NCBI GenBank assembly: GCA_000381565.1
Contig: KB906724.1
Coordinates: forward strand, 1,088,350-1,152,349
Length of the DNA stretch: 64,000 nucleotides
Direction: 5' to 3'
Origin: Oxalobacteraceae bacterium AB_14
GTDB lineage: Bacteria > Pseudomonadota > Gammaproteobacteria > Burkholderiales > Burkholderiaceae_D
Every line of letters begins with the position of its first letter. The first letter of the stretch is position 1. The notes under the pieces are model-generated. The model worked only from the letters and a program-made list of their open reading frames with translations, made no database searches and was not told the origin of the DNA. Positions 17,912-28,400 of this stretch are shown here, piece by piece. The position numbers and the translations under genes are program-made.

Positions 17912-18522
17912 TGCCGGCCCGCCGCCAGCAACTGGACTGGGAGCGGGTGCGCGCGCGGCTGGCGGCGACGGCCGCCACGGCGCGCCAGCAGAGCGCCGTG
18001 GCGCCGGAACAGCAGCGCGCGCAGCTGGAGGAGCGCGCGCGGCAGCTGGCGCGCGTGCCGCCGGCCGCGCCGGCGCCCGAGGCCGAGGCCGAGGTGCTGG
18101 AATTCATGCTGGCCCACGAACGCTACGCGCTGGAGATGCGCCATGTGCACGAGGTGCACGTGCTGCGCGACCTGACGCCGCTGCCGTGCACGCCGCCGTT
18201 CGTGCTGGGCATCGTCAATGTGCGCGGGCGGATCTTGTCGCTGGTCGACCTGAAGCGTTTTTTCGGCCTGCCGGAGCAGGGCTTGACGGACCTGAACAAG
18301 ATCATCGTGCTGCGCGGCGGGGCCATGCGCTTCGGCCTGCTGGCCGACCAGATCCTGGGCGTGAACAAGCTGCTGCTGGCCGGGTTGCAGCCGCCGCCGT
18401 CGACCCTGGGCGGCATCCGCGCCGATTACCTGAAGGGCGTGACGGCCGCCCGCTTGATCGTGTTGGACGGCGGGCGCCTGTTGTCCGATCCGGCCATGGT
18501 GGTGGAGCAACATGTAGTCTGA
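17911..18522 (+). CDS. cheW: CheW-like coupling protein (second, WspD-like)
   Basis: This 203-residue protein has an Arg/Ala-rich N-terminal extension of about 50 residues (RARLAATAATARQQ) before a CheW domain recognisable by EFMLAHERYALEMRHVHEV and GIVNVRGRILSLVDLKRFF. The ATG overlaps the preceding stop codon (TGATG). WspD proteins also carry an N-terminal extension relative to WspB, which supports the Wsp-like assignment. Having two CheW proteins in one operon suggests a dedicated array rather than the flagellar one. Its stop lies 14 bp before the start of the TonB-dependent receptor. Confidence 0.92.
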   Translation: MPARRQQLDWERVRARLAATAATARQQSAVAPEQQRAQLEERARQLARVPPAAPAPEAEAEVLEFMLAHERYALEMRHVHEVHVLRDLTPLPCTPPFVLGIVNVRGRILSLVDLKRFFGLPEQGLTDLNKIIVLRGGAMRFGLLADQILGVNKLLLAGLQPPPSTLGGIRADYLKGVTAARLIVLDGGRLLSDPAMVVEQHVV

Positions 18523-18536
18523 ACCAGGAGATGTCG

Positions 18537-20468
18537 ATGGCGCTTATTTCGATACCGGACTGTCGCTGGCTGGGGGCGGGCCTGCTGTGCTGGGCCGCCG
18601 GCGCGGCGGCCCAGCAACTGCCCATCCAGCTCTCGCGCATGAGCATCGAGGAGCTGGCGGAGATTCCGATCACCTCGGTGTCGAAGAAGGCCGAGTCGCT
18701 GGGCGACGCCGCCGCGGCCGTCTACATCATCACCGCCGAGGACGTGCGCCGCAGCGGCGCCACCAGCCTGGCCGAAGCGCTGCGGCTGGCGCCCAACCTG
18801 GAGGTGGCGCGCACCAACGGCACCACGTATGCGGTCACCGCGCGCGGCGGCAGCAACGGCAACGGCAACAAGCTGCTGGTGCTGGTCGACGGCCGGGTGG
18901 TCTACAACCCGCTCAACGCCGGCGTGTTCTGGGAAGCCCAGGACGTGATGATGGAGGATATCGAACGGATCGAGGTGATCAGCGGCCCGGGCGGCACGCT
19001 GTGGGGCTCGAACGCGGTCAACGGCGTGATCAACGTGATCACCCGCAGCAGCAAGGACAGCCAGGGCACGCTGGTGGCGCTGGGCGGCGGCAACCAGGAG
19101 CGCGGCGTCGCCGTGCGCCAGGGCTGGCGGCTGGGCGAGGACGCCAGCATGCGGGTGTACGCCAAGGGTTTCCGGCGCGACGCCAACGTGACCATGGCCG
19201 GCGCCGGCGTGGCGGCCGGCGACGGCTGGTCCGGCCGCCAGCTGGGCTTTCGCGCCGACTGGGGCGGGGCCGGCAACGGCGCCACCCTGCAGGGCGACCT
19301 GTACGACCGCCAGCTGGACCAGTTCGCCGGCAGCGAGCGCCACCGTTCCGGCGGCAACCTGCTGGCGCGCTGGGAGCGCGCGCTGGCCGACGGCGCGGCG
19401 CTGGAGGTGCAGGGCTATTACGACCGCGTCAACAACCTGATACCGGGCGTGATCATGCTGGGCGAGGCGAACGACACCTACGATATCGAGGCGCAGCACC
19501 GGCTGCCGCTGGGCGCGCGCCAGGAGCTGGTGTGGGGCGGCGGCTTGCGGCTGTGGCGCAGCACCGCCACCAACGGCGCGATCCTGAAGTTCCTGCCGGA
19601 ACAGGTGACCACCCGCATGGCCAATCTGTTCGTGCAGGACACCATCGCGCTCGACCCGCAGTGGAAGCTGACGCTGGGCGCCAAGGCAGAGCGCAATTCC
19701 TACACCGGGCTGGAATTCCAGCCCAATCTGCGGCTGGCGTGGAAGCCGGACGCCCATTCACTGCTGTGGACCGCGCTGTCGCGGGCGCTGCGCACGCCGT
19801 CGCGGGTGGACCGCGACGCCTATATCTTCGGCATCCCGAGCGCGGCCTTGCGCGGCGGGCCGAACTTCCGCTCGGAGCGGCTGACCGCGCTGGAGCTGGG
19901 CTACCGCGCCCAGCCGACCAGCCGGCTGTCGTATTCGATCAATGCCTATTACAACAAATACGACGATCTGCGCGCCATCGAGAACGGCGCGCTCAAGGGC
20001 ACGCTGGCGATCGGCAACCAGGCCGAGGGCAGGGCCGCCGGCCTGGAAATCTGGGGCAACTTCCAGGTCAGCGGCGACTGGCGCCTGAGCGCCAGCCACA
20101 CCTTGCTGCACGAAAGCGTCAGCCTGCGGCCGGGCTTCAACGGGCCGCCGCCCGCCAGCGGGCTGGTCTCGCTGCTCGGCAACGATCCGGCGCACCGCTA
20201 CACGCTGCGTTCCAGCCACGACCTGCCGCGCGGGGTGGAACTGGACCTGTCGCTGGACCGGGTGGCGGCCCTGCCCAATCCCGCCGTGCCGGCCTACACC
20301 ACGCTCGACGCCCGGCTGGGCTGGCATCCGGCCGCGCGGCTGGAACTGGCGCTGAGCGTGCAGAACCTGCTGGACCGGCGCCACGGCGAGTTCGGCGCCC
20401 TCACCGGCACTTCGCCGCGCGCCGCCATTGAACGCAGTCTCAGCCTGCAACTGCTATGGAAATACTGA
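18537..20468 (+). CDS. TonB-dependent receptor embedded in chemosensory operon
   Basis: This 643-residue outer-membrane protein has a signal peptide (to about residue 23, ending AGAAAQQ). A plug domain includes AAAVYIITAEDVRRSGATS, KLLVLVDGRVVYNP, IERIEVISGPGGTLWGSNA and VNGVINVITR. A beta-barrel follows, ending with the aromatic C-terminus LQLLWKY. ATG 18537 is preferred to ATG 18531 because AGGAG ends at 18530, giving 6 bp spacing to 18537 and none to 18531. It overlaps the YfiR-like gene by 13 bp. Plug spelling resembles receptors of the colicin I/vitamin B12 group, but the ligand cannot be read. Its place inside a Wsp-like operon suggests a signal-input role rather than bulk uptake. Confidence 0.93.
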   Translation: MALISIPDCRWLGAGLLCWAAGAAAQQLPIQLSRMSIEELAEIPITSVSKKAESLGDAAAAVYIITAEDVRRSGATSLAEALRLAPNLEVARTNGTTYAVTARGGSNGNGNKLLVLVDGRVVYNPLNAGVFWEAQDVMMEDIERIEVISGPGGTLWGSNAVNGVINVITRSSKDSQGTLVALGGGNQERGVAVRQGWRLGEDASMRVYAKGFRRDANVTMAGAGVAAGDGWSGRQLGFRADWGGAGNGATLQGDLYDRQLDQFAGSERHRSGGNLLARWERALADGAALEVQGYYDRVNNLIPGVIMLGEANDTYDIEAQHRLPLGARQELVWGGGLRLWRSTATNGAILKFLPEQVTTRMANLFVQDTIALDPQWKLTLGAKAERNSYTGLEFQPNLRLAWKPDAHSLLWTALSRALRTPSRVDRDAYIFGIPSAALRGGPNFRSERLTALELGYRAQPTSRLSYSINAYYNKYDDLRAIENGALKGTLAIGNQAEGRAAGLEIWGNFQVSGDWRLSASHTLLHESVSLRPGFNGPPPASGLVSLLGNDPAHRYTLRSSHDLPRGVELDLSLDRVAALPNPAVPAYTTLDARLGWHPAARLELALSVQNLLDRRHGEFGALTGTSPRAAIERSLSLQLLWKY

Positions 20469-21010
20469 CCCGCCTGCCGCGCGCGCTGGCGCGCTTGGCG
20501 TTGTTGCTGCCCCTGCTGCTGGCGCTGGCGCCGGCCACCGCCAGCGCGGCCGAGGGCGAGACGATCGAATACGCGGTCAAGGGCGCCTACCTGTACAAGT
20601 TCGGCCTGTACATCGAGTGGCCGTCCGGGACCTTCGCCGCCCCGGCCAGTCCGCTGGTGCTGTGCGTGGTGGGCGACGACCCGTTCGGCGCCGCGCTCGA
20701 CGCCGCCGTCAACGGCGAGCATGTCGACAGCCATCCGCTGCAGCTGCGGCGCCTGAAGACGCTGACGCGCGAGGCCGGCTGCCACGTGGCCTACCTGGGC
20801 GGCGCCGAGGCGCCGCGCGAGCCGCTGCGCGGGGTGCTGACCGTCAGCGAGGCGCGCGGCGGCGGCGTGATCAGCTTCGCGCTCAAGGACAACCGGGTGC
20901 GCTTCAACGTCGACGACGAGGCGGCCGCGCGCAACGGCCTGTTGATCAGCTCCAAGCTGCTCAACATGGCGCTCAGCGTCAAGCCGCGCGCCGGCAAGGA
21001 GGGCCGTTAA
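20456..21010 (+). CDS. YfiR-family (DUF4154) periplasmic protein
   Basis: The 184-residue protein has a strong signal peptide (hydrophobic residues 10-32). Its conserved DUF4154 pattern includes VKGAYLYKFGLYIEWP near the mature N-terminus, LVLCVVGDDPFGAALDAA, and the C-terminal NRVRFNVDDEAAARNGLLISSKLLNMA. In Pseudomonas, YfiR is a periplasmic repressor that binds the CHASE8 sensor domain of the diguanylate cyclase YfiN. Here the next gene, directly abutting, encodes an MCP with a CHASE8-like sensor, so an analogous YfiR-receptor contact is plausible. It overlaps the TonB-dependent receptor gene. Confidence 0.92.
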   Translation: MEILTRLPRALARLALLLPLLLALAPATASAAEGETIEYAVKGAYLYKFGLYIEWPSGTFAAPASPLVLCVVGDDPFGAALDAAVNGEHVDSHPLQLRRLKTLTREAGCHVAYLGGAEAPREPLRGVLTVSEARGGGVISFALKDNRVRFNVDDEAAARNGLLISSKLLNMALSVKPRAGKEGR

Positions 21011-22783
21011 ATGCACTGGTTTATCGACAGTCCGATCCGCCGCAAGCTGATGCTCATCACCGTGCTGGCCAGCGCCATCGCCCTGCTGATGGCCGGCGTG
21101 GTGATCGTCAGCTACGACGTCTACACCTACCGCGCCCAGAAGCAGCAGGAGATCGTGGTGCAGGCCGAGATCCTGGCCGCCAGCGTGGCGCCGTCGCTGG
21201 TGTTCAGCGACCCCAAGGCGGCGCAGGAATACCTGAATGCGCTGCAGGCCAATCCGGAGCTCGCCGCCGCCGCGCTGTACGCGGCCGACGGCGCGCCGTT
21301 CGCCAGCTACGCCCGCCCCGACCGCCAGGCGCAGCCGCTGCCGGCGCGCGCCGAGGCGCAGGGCGAGCGCTTCGTCGGCGACGACCTGGTGGGGACCTGG
21401 CCGATCCGGGAAAAGCAGCGCCAGGTCGGCAGCGTGTACCTGCGCATGAGCACCGAGCCGATGGCCACGCGGCTGGTGCGCTACGGCGGCATCATCCTGC
21501 TGGTGATGATCGGTTCGCTGCTGATCTCGCTGCCCAGCGCGCTGCGGCTGCACGCGGTGATCGTGCAGCCGATCCGCGACATTGCCGAGGCGGCGCGGCT
21601 GGTGGCGGCCGGCGAGATCGTGGTGCGGCCGGCCGGACGGGCGCGCGCCGACGAGATCGGCCTGCTGCAGGACAAGTTCCGCGAGATGGCCTTGTCGCTG
21701 CAGGAGAAGGTGAGCATCGCCACCCGCATCGCCAGCGGCGACCTGCTGCTGCAGGTGGTGCCGCGCTCGGAGCAGGACGCGCTGGGCAAGGCCTTCGCGG
21801 CGATGGTCGACAACCTGCGCGAGAAGGCCGCGGCGGCCGAGCGCATCGCCACCGGCGACCTGACCGGGGTGCTGGCGCCGCAGTCCGGGCACGACGTGCT
21901 GGGCAAGGCGTTCGCGGCGATGGTGCTCAACCTGCGCGAGATGAACCGCGAGATCGGCGAGGGCGTCGACGTGCTGGCGTCGTCGTCGAGCGCGATCCTG
22001 GCCGGCACCACCCAGGTGGCGGCCGGCGCCAGCGAGGCGGCGGCGGTGATGAGCGAGACCTCGGCCACGCTCGACGAGGTCAAGCAGACCGCGCTGATGG
22101 CCAGCCAGAAGGCCAAGAACGTGGCCGAGGCGGCGCAGAAGGCGGCCCAGGTGTCGCAGACCGGCAAGCGCTCGGTGGAGGAGTCGATCGAGGGCATGCA
22201 GCAGATCCGCGAGCAGATGGAGCTGATCGCCGAGAGCATCATGCGGCTGTCCGAGCAGAGCCAGGCGATCGGCGAGTTGATCGCCAGCGTCAACGACCTG
22301 TCCGAGCAGTCGAACCTGCTGGCGGTGAACGCCTCGATCGAGGCCGCCAAGGCCGGCGAGCACGGCAAGGGATTCGCGGTGGTGGCGCAGGAGGTCAAGA
22401 GCCTGGCGGCGCAGTCCAAGCAGGCCACGGCGCAGGTGCGCACCATCCTGGGCGACATCCAGAAGGCCACCGGCAGCGCGGTGCTGGCCACCGAGCAGGG
22501 CGCCAAGGCGGTCGAGCTGGGCGTGCGGCAGTCGCGCGACGCCGGCGAGGCGATCCGCCAGCTGACCGAGAGCATCGGCGACAGCGCGGTGGCGGCCAGC
22601 CAGATCGCGGTGTCGGCGCACCAGCAGCTGGCCGGCATGGACCAGCTGGCGCTGGCGATGGAGAACATCAAGGTCTCGACCACCCAGAACATGGCCAGCA
22701 CGCGCCAGGCCGAGGCGGCCGCGCACGACCTGCATGCGCTGGGCCAGAAGCTCAAGGCGATGGTCGGGCGGTATCGGGTGTAA
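21011..22783 (+). CDS. Methyl-accepting chemotaxis protein with CHASE8-like sensor (WspA position)
   Basis: This 590-residue receptor has TM1 at about residues 12-36. Its periplasmic domain resembles CHASE8 sensors of YfiN-type proteins (RAQKQQEIVVQAEILAASV then LVFSDPKAAQEYLNALQAN). TM2 lies at about residues 157-180. HAMP-like repeats follow (two near-identical LGKAFAAMV.NLRE blocks, about residues 257 and 297), then the MCP signalling domain with SEQSNLLAVNASIEAAKAGEHGKGFAVVAQEV. There is no CheR-docking pentapeptide at the C-terminus (it ends VGRYRV). It starts immediately after the YfiR-like stop codon. It should relay periplasmic signals to CheA through CheW. Confidence 0.94.
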   Translation: MHWFIDSPIRRKLMLITVLASAIALLMAGVVIVSYDVYTYRAQKQQEIVVQAEILAASVAPSLVFSDPKAAQEYLNALQANPELAAAALYAADGAPFASYARPDRQAQPLPARAEAQGERFVGDDLVGTWPIREKQRQVGSVYLRMSTEPMATRLVRYGGIILLVMIGSLLISLPSALRLHAVIVQPIRDIAEAARLVAAGEIVVRPAGRARADEIGLLQDKFREMALSLQEKVSIATRIASGDLLLQVVPRSEQDALGKAFAAMVDNLREKAAAAERIATGDLTGVLAPQSGHDVLGKAFAAMVLNLREMNREIGEGVDVLASSSSAILAGTTQVAAGASEAAAVMSETSATLDEVKQTALMASQKAKNVAEAAQKAAQVSQTGKRSVEESIEGMQQIREQMELIAESIMRLSEQSQAIGELIASVNDLSEQSNLLAVNASIEAAKAGEHGKGFAVVAQEVKSLAAQSKQATAQVRTILGDIQKATGSAVLATEQGAKAVELGVRQSRDAGEAIRQLTESIGDSAVAASQIAVSAHQQLAGMDQLALAMENIKVSTTQNMASTRQAEAAAHDLHALGQKLKAMVGRYRV

Positions 22784-22809
22784 AGCGGGTATAAAGCGGA
22801 GAGGGGCGC

Positions 22810-25104
22810 ATGGCCACGGACGACGAACGATTCTTGCAGCGCCTGCTCGCGACCTTCAGGCTGGAGGCCGACGAGCATCTGGGCGCGATGTCGGCGCTGG
22901 TGCTGGAGCTGGAGCGGCCGGGTGAATCGGGCGGGCCGGCGCGCGCGGCCGGCTTGGTGGAGACGCTGTTTCGCGAGGTGCACAGCCTCAAGGGCGCGGC
23001 GCGCGCGGTCAACCTGGCCGACATCGAAACCGTGTGCCAGGCGCTCGAGAGCGTGCTGGCCCTGCTGAAGCGGGCGCAGCGCGCGCCGCCGGCGCCCATG
23101 TTCGAGCTGCTGTACCTGACCATCGACGTGCTGCGCGGGCTGCTCGACGGCGGCGAATACGAGCTGGGCGGACTGCTGCACGCCTTGATGGCGGCGCAGC
23201 AAGAGTTGTCCGCGGCGCCGGCCGCCGCCAGCGCCGCGCCGTCCATGCCGGCGCTGGCCGCCGCCGTCGCGCCGCCGGCCGCCGCCGTTGCGCCGTCCAC
23301 GCCGGCCGCCGCGCCCGAGCCGGAGCAGACGGTGCGCATCTCCACCGCCAAGCTGACCGCGCTGCTGTTGCAGGCCGAGGAACTGCTGGCCTTCAAGTTC
23401 AGCGCCGAGCATATGGCGGCCGACCTGCGCGCGCTGCATGGCGAGCTGGAAGGCTGGCGCAAGCGCTGGAGCCGCACCGTCGGTGAGGCGCGCGCCATCG
23501 GCCGCGCGGGCGAGCGGCGCCACGGCGCGGCCGGCGCGAGCGGCGCCACCCGCAAGGGGCCGCCGCTGGAGCGCCTGCTGGAAGCGGTCGAGCGCGACGC
23601 GCTGCTGGCCAAGTCCGTCAGCGAGCGTTTCGTGCAGATCGAGCGCAGCGCCTGGCAGGAGCGGCGCGCGCTGGCCGGCATGGTCGACCATCTGCTGGAA
23701 GACATGAAACGCACCCTGATGCTGCCGTTCTCCACGCTGCTGGAAATGGCGCCGCGCCTGGTGCGCGACCTGGCGCGCGACAGCGGCAAGGAGGTCGAGC
23801 TGCGCGTCGACGGCGCGGCGATCGAGATCGACCGCCGCATCCTCGAGCAGATGCGCGATCCGCTGGTACACCTGCTGCGCAACGCGATCGACCACGGCAT
23901 CGAGACGCCGGCCGAGCGCCGCCAGGCGGGCAAGCCGGAACGGGCGCGGCTGGCGATCGAGGTGCTGCCGCGCGACGGCGACAAGGTCGAGCTGCTGGTC
24001 AGCGACGACGGCCGCGGCATCGATCCGCTGCAGGTGCGCGAGCGCGCCGTGCGCGACGGCTTGCTGGCGCCCGAGGCCGGCGCGGCGCTGAGCACGGCGC
24101 AGATGCTGGCGCTGGTGTTCGAGTCGGGCGTGTCGACCAGCGCCATGCTGACCGACCTGTCGGGGCGCGGCCTGGGGCTGGCGATCGTGCGCGAGAAGGC
24201 CGAGAAGCTGGGCGGCAGCGTGACGGCCGAGGCGGCGCCGGGCGGCGGCACGCGCTTTCGCATCGTGCTGCCGGCCACCTTGGCGACCTTCCGCGGCCTG
24301 CTGGTGACGACGGCCGGACGCCAGTTCGTGCTGCCGTCGCGCAATGTCGAGCGGGTCGCCCGCGTGCTGCCGGAATCGGTGCAGAGCGTCGAGGGCCATC
24401 CCACCGTGGTGCTGGAGGGCGAGGTGCTGGCGCTGGTGCAGCTGTGGCGGGTGCTGGGGCTGGCCGCGCCGTCGGCGCCGTCCGGCTACCTGACCCTGGC
24501 GCTGCTGACCAGCGGCAGCCGCCGCATGGCCTGCCTGGTGGACGCGGTGCTGGGCGAACAGGAGGTGCTGGTCAAGGGCCTGGGGCCGCAGCTGCGGCGG
24601 GTGCCCAACATCGCCGGCGCCACCGTGCTGGGGGCGGGCCAGGTGGTGCCCATCCTGCGCGTGGCCGACCTGCTGAAATCGGCGCTCGGCGCGGGCGTGG
24701 GCGGCGCGCCCCTGCCGGCGCCGGCGGCGCAGGCGGCGCGCCAGCAGCTGCTGGTGGTGGAGGATTCGATCACCTCGCGCGCGCTGCTCAAGAACATGCT
24801 GGAGGTGGGCGGCTACCGGGTCACGGTGGCGGTCGACGGCGTCGACGCGCTCAGCGTGCTGCGCGGCGGCGGCTACGACCTGGTGGTGTCGGACGTCGAG
24901 ATGCCGCGCATGGACGGCTTCGACCTGACCGCCAGCATCCGCGCCGACCGCCGGCTGGCCGGGCTGCCGGTGGTGCTGGTGACCTCGCTGGCCTCGCGCG
25001 AGCACCGCGAGCGCGGCGTCGACGTCGGCGCCAGCGCCTACATCGCCAAGCAGGGGCTGGAGCAGAGCAATCTGCTGGCCACCGTGCGCAGGCTGCTGCG
25101 ATGA
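22810..25104 (+). CDS. cheA: CheA-REC hybrid chemosensory kinase (WspE-like)
   Basis: The protein has 764 residues. An Hpt domain has phospho-acceptor H58 in REVHSLKGAARAVNL. A Pro/Ala-rich linker (about residues 135-175) follows. The HATPase core has HLLRNAIDHGIETP, VSDDGRGIDP and LSGRGLGLAIVREK. A CheW-like domain (about residues 495-630) is followed by a C-terminal receiver domain (VVSDVEMPRMDGF). A CheA carrying its own receiver is typical of WspE and related systems. The stop codon overlaps the CheB start (ATGA). The receiver probably acts as a phosphate sink or phospho-switch. Multiple output receivers downstream suggest a branched relay. Confidence 0.95.
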   Translation: MATDDERFLQRLLATFRLEADEHLGAMSALVLELERPGESGGPARAAGLVETLFREVHSLKGAARAVNLADIETVCQALESVLALLKRAQRAPPAPMFELLYLTIDVLRGLLDGGEYELGGLLHALMAAQQELSAAPAAASAAPSMPALAAAVAPPAAAVAPSTPAAAPEPEQTVRISTAKLTALLLQAEELLAFKFSAEHMAADLRALHGELEGWRKRWSRTVGEARAIGRAGERRHGAAGASGATRKGPPLERLLEAVERDALLAKSVSERFVQIERSAWQERRALAGMVDHLLEDMKRTLMLPFSTLLEMAPRLVRDLARDSGKEVELRVDGAAIEIDRRILEQMRDPLVHLLRNAIDHGIETPAERRQAGKPERARLAIEVLPRDGDKVELLVSDDGRGIDPLQVRERAVRDGLLAPEAGAALSTAQMLALVFESGVSTSAMLTDLSGRGLGLAIVREKAEKLGGSVTAEAAPGGGTRFRIVLPATLATFRGLLVTTAGRQFVLPSRNVERVARVLPESVQSVEGHPTVVLEGEVLALVQLWRVLGLAAPSAPSGYLTLALLTSGSRRMACLVDAVLGEQEVLVKGLGPQLRRVPNIAGATVLGAGQVVPILRVADLLKSALGAGVGGAPLPAPAAQAARQQLLVVEDSITSRALLKNMLEVGGYRVTVAVDGVDALSVLRGGGYDLVVSDVEMPRMDGFDLTASIRADRRLAGLPVVLVTSLASREHRERGVDVGASAYIAKQGLEQSNLLATVRRLLR

Positions 25105-26188
25105 ACGCCCCGCGCACGCCCGTGATCCGGGTGCTGGTGGTGGACGATTCGCCGGTGGCGCGCGAGTTGCTGGCCTATCTGCTCAATTCCGATCCGGCGC
25201 TGGAGGTGATCGGCGTGGTGGCCGACGGCGAGCAGGCGGTGGAGGCGGCGGCGCGGCTGCGGCCGGACGTCATCACGATGGACATCCACCTGCCGCGGCT
25301 GGACGGCTACGCCGCCACCCGGATGATCATGGAGACTTGCCCGACGCGCATCGTGATGGTCACCGCCAGTCCGGTCGCGCACGATGTGGCGGACAACTTC
25401 CGCGTGCTCGAGGCCGGCGCGCTGGCGGTGCTGCCCAAGCCGTCCGGCCCCGGCCATCCCGAACACGCGCAGATCACCGAGGAGCTGCTGCGCACCATCA
25501 AGCTGATGGCCGAGGTCAGCGTGGTGCGGCGCTGGCGCCGCAGCGAGCGCTGGGGCGCCGGCGCCGCACTGGCCTCCGCGCCCCCTGCGCCGCCAGCGCC
25601 GCCGCCGGCCGGCGCCGCGCTGCGGCTGGTGGTGATCGGAGCCTCGACCGGCGGCCCGCTGGCGCTGCACACCATCCTGGCGCGGCTGAAGCAGCCGTTC
25701 GCCGCGCCCATCCTGGTGGTCCAGCATATTTCGCCGGGCTTCGTGGCCGGCCTGGTCGAATGGCTGGGACGCGCTTGCGGCGGCACGGTGCGCATCGCCG
25801 AGCATGGCGAGCTGGCGCGGGCCGGCCAGGTCTACCTGGCGCCCGACGACGCCCACATGACGGTGCGGGCGGAGGGCGGCGTGGCGCGCATCGCCCTGTC
25901 CGGCGCGCCGCCCGAGCATGGCGCGCGGCCGGCGGTGGCCAGCCTGTTCCGCTCGGCGGCGGCGTTCGGGCCGCGCGCGGCCGGCGTGCTGCTGACCGGC
26001 ATGGGGCGCGACGGCGCGCAGGAACTCAAGACCATGCAGCAGGCCGGCGCGCTGACCATCGCCCAGGACCCGGACAGCGCGATCGTCAACGGCATGCCGG
26101 GCGAGGCGGTGCGGCTGGGCGCGGCGCGCCACGTGCTGGCGCCGGAAGCGATCGCCGGCTTGCTCAACAGCCTGACGCCGGGGGCGCC

Positions 26189-26192
<4 letters not shown>
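25101..26192 (+). CDS. cheB: CheB methylesterase/response regulator (WspF-like)
   Basis: This 363-residue protein has a receiver domain (acceptor Asp in VITMDIHLPRLDGY), an Ala/Pro linker, and a CheB methylesterase domain. The catalytic triad elements are Ser in VIGASTGGPLAL, His in VVQHISPGF and Asp in LTGMGRDGAQE. It should remove methyl groups from the operon's MCP when phosphorylated by CheA. It overlaps genes on both sides by 4 bp (ATGA), showing translational coupling. Length and motif order match CheB/WspF. Confidence 0.96.
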
Positions 26193-27637
<1,445 letters not shown>

Positions 27638-27665
27638 GAGAGGCAGCGGCAAGCCGCTGGGCGCG

Positions 27666-28034
27666 ATGGCAACCATCCTGATCGTTGAAGACAATCCGTC
27701 CAATATGCTGCTGGCGACCTTTCTGCTGGAGCACGCGGGCCACCTGGTGCTGCAGGCGGACGAGGCCGACAGCGCGCTGCGGCTGGCGCGCGAGCGGCTG
27801 CCGGACCTGATCCTGATGGATGTGCAACTGCCGGGCATGGACGGGCTGGAGGCGACCGGCACGCTGAAGGGCGATCCGCGCACCGGCGCCATCAAGGTGC
27901 TGGCCTTCACCAGCTTCGCGATGGCGGGCGACGCCGACCGCATCCGGGCCGCCGGCTGCGACGGCTATATCAGCAAGCCGATCAGCGTGGACGAGTTTGT
28001 GGCGCTGGTCGAGGCGGCGCTGGGCGGCGGCTGA
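27666..28034 (+). CDS. Single-domain response regulator (CheY/DivK-like)
   Basis: This 122-residue receiver has no output domain. It has the acidic pair E8-D9, phospho-acceptor D52 in LILMDVQLPGMDG, and Lys in YISKPISVDEF. The pattern ILIVEDNPSNMLLATFLLE is DivK-like. It is the last gene of the operon, 28 bp after the hybrid kinase, and is the most likely final acceptor of phosphate from that kinase. Its effect is presumably through protein-protein contact. A T-rich stretch follows the stop codon, but I see no convincing hairpin. Confidence 0.92.
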   Translation: MATILIVEDNPSNMLLATFLLEHAGHLVLQADEADSALRLARERLPDLILMDVQLPGMDGLEATGTLKGDPRTGAIKVLAFTSFAMAGDADRIRAAGCDGYISKPISVDEFVALVEAALGGG

Positions 28035-28097
28035 GACAGGTCTTGTTTTTTTATCAATCGCCTCCAGCTTGGGTGCTTACCATATTGAGGAGCCCCC

Positions 28098-28385
28098 ATG
28101 CAAGAACTGACCGTGATCGCCATCCTGACCGCCAAGCCTGGCCAGGAAGTCGTGCTGAAGGCCGCGATCGAGCGCATCGTGCCGCCGACCCGCGCCGAAG
28201 CCGGCTGCATCCGCTACGACCCGCACCATGACCTGGAGCAGCCGGGCCGCTACGTCATCGTCGAGGCCTGGCGCGACGCCGAGGCGCACGCCTTGCACCT
28301 GGCCACGCCGCATTTCCTGGAGCTGGTGAAAACCATAGACGGCCTGGCGGAGATCCAGGTCCTCAAGCTGAACCCGATGCAGTAA
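28098..28385 (+). CDS. Antibiotic biosynthesis monooxygenase-fold (ABM) protein
   Basis: The 95-residue protein has the dimeric ferredoxin-like ABM pattern: LTVIAILTAKPGQEVVLKAA, an ARAEAGCIRYD-like turn and the segment HFLELVKTIDGL. Family members include quinol monooxygenases such as YgiN, but many have no known substrate. AGGAG lies 7 bp before the ATG. It stands alone between the chemosensory operon and a convergent purine permease gene. Nothing in the context points to a pathway. Confidence 0.88.
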   Translation: MQELTVIAILTAKPGQEVVLKAAIERIVPPTRAEAGCIRYDPHHDLEQPGRYVIVEAWRDAEAHALHLATPHFLELVKTIDGLAEIQVLKLNPMQ

Positions 28386-28400
28386 GACCGTGCGGGCGCA

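Noticed and set aside
21481-25005. A 1174-codon open frame on the minus strand opposite the MCP, CheA and CheB genes
   Set aside because: It lies antisense to genes with clear domains, has repetitive His/Arg/Gln-rich composition and no family character. High GC makes such shadows common.
28035-28097. Terminator after the chemosensory operon
   Set aside because: There is a run of T but no convincing hairpin before it.
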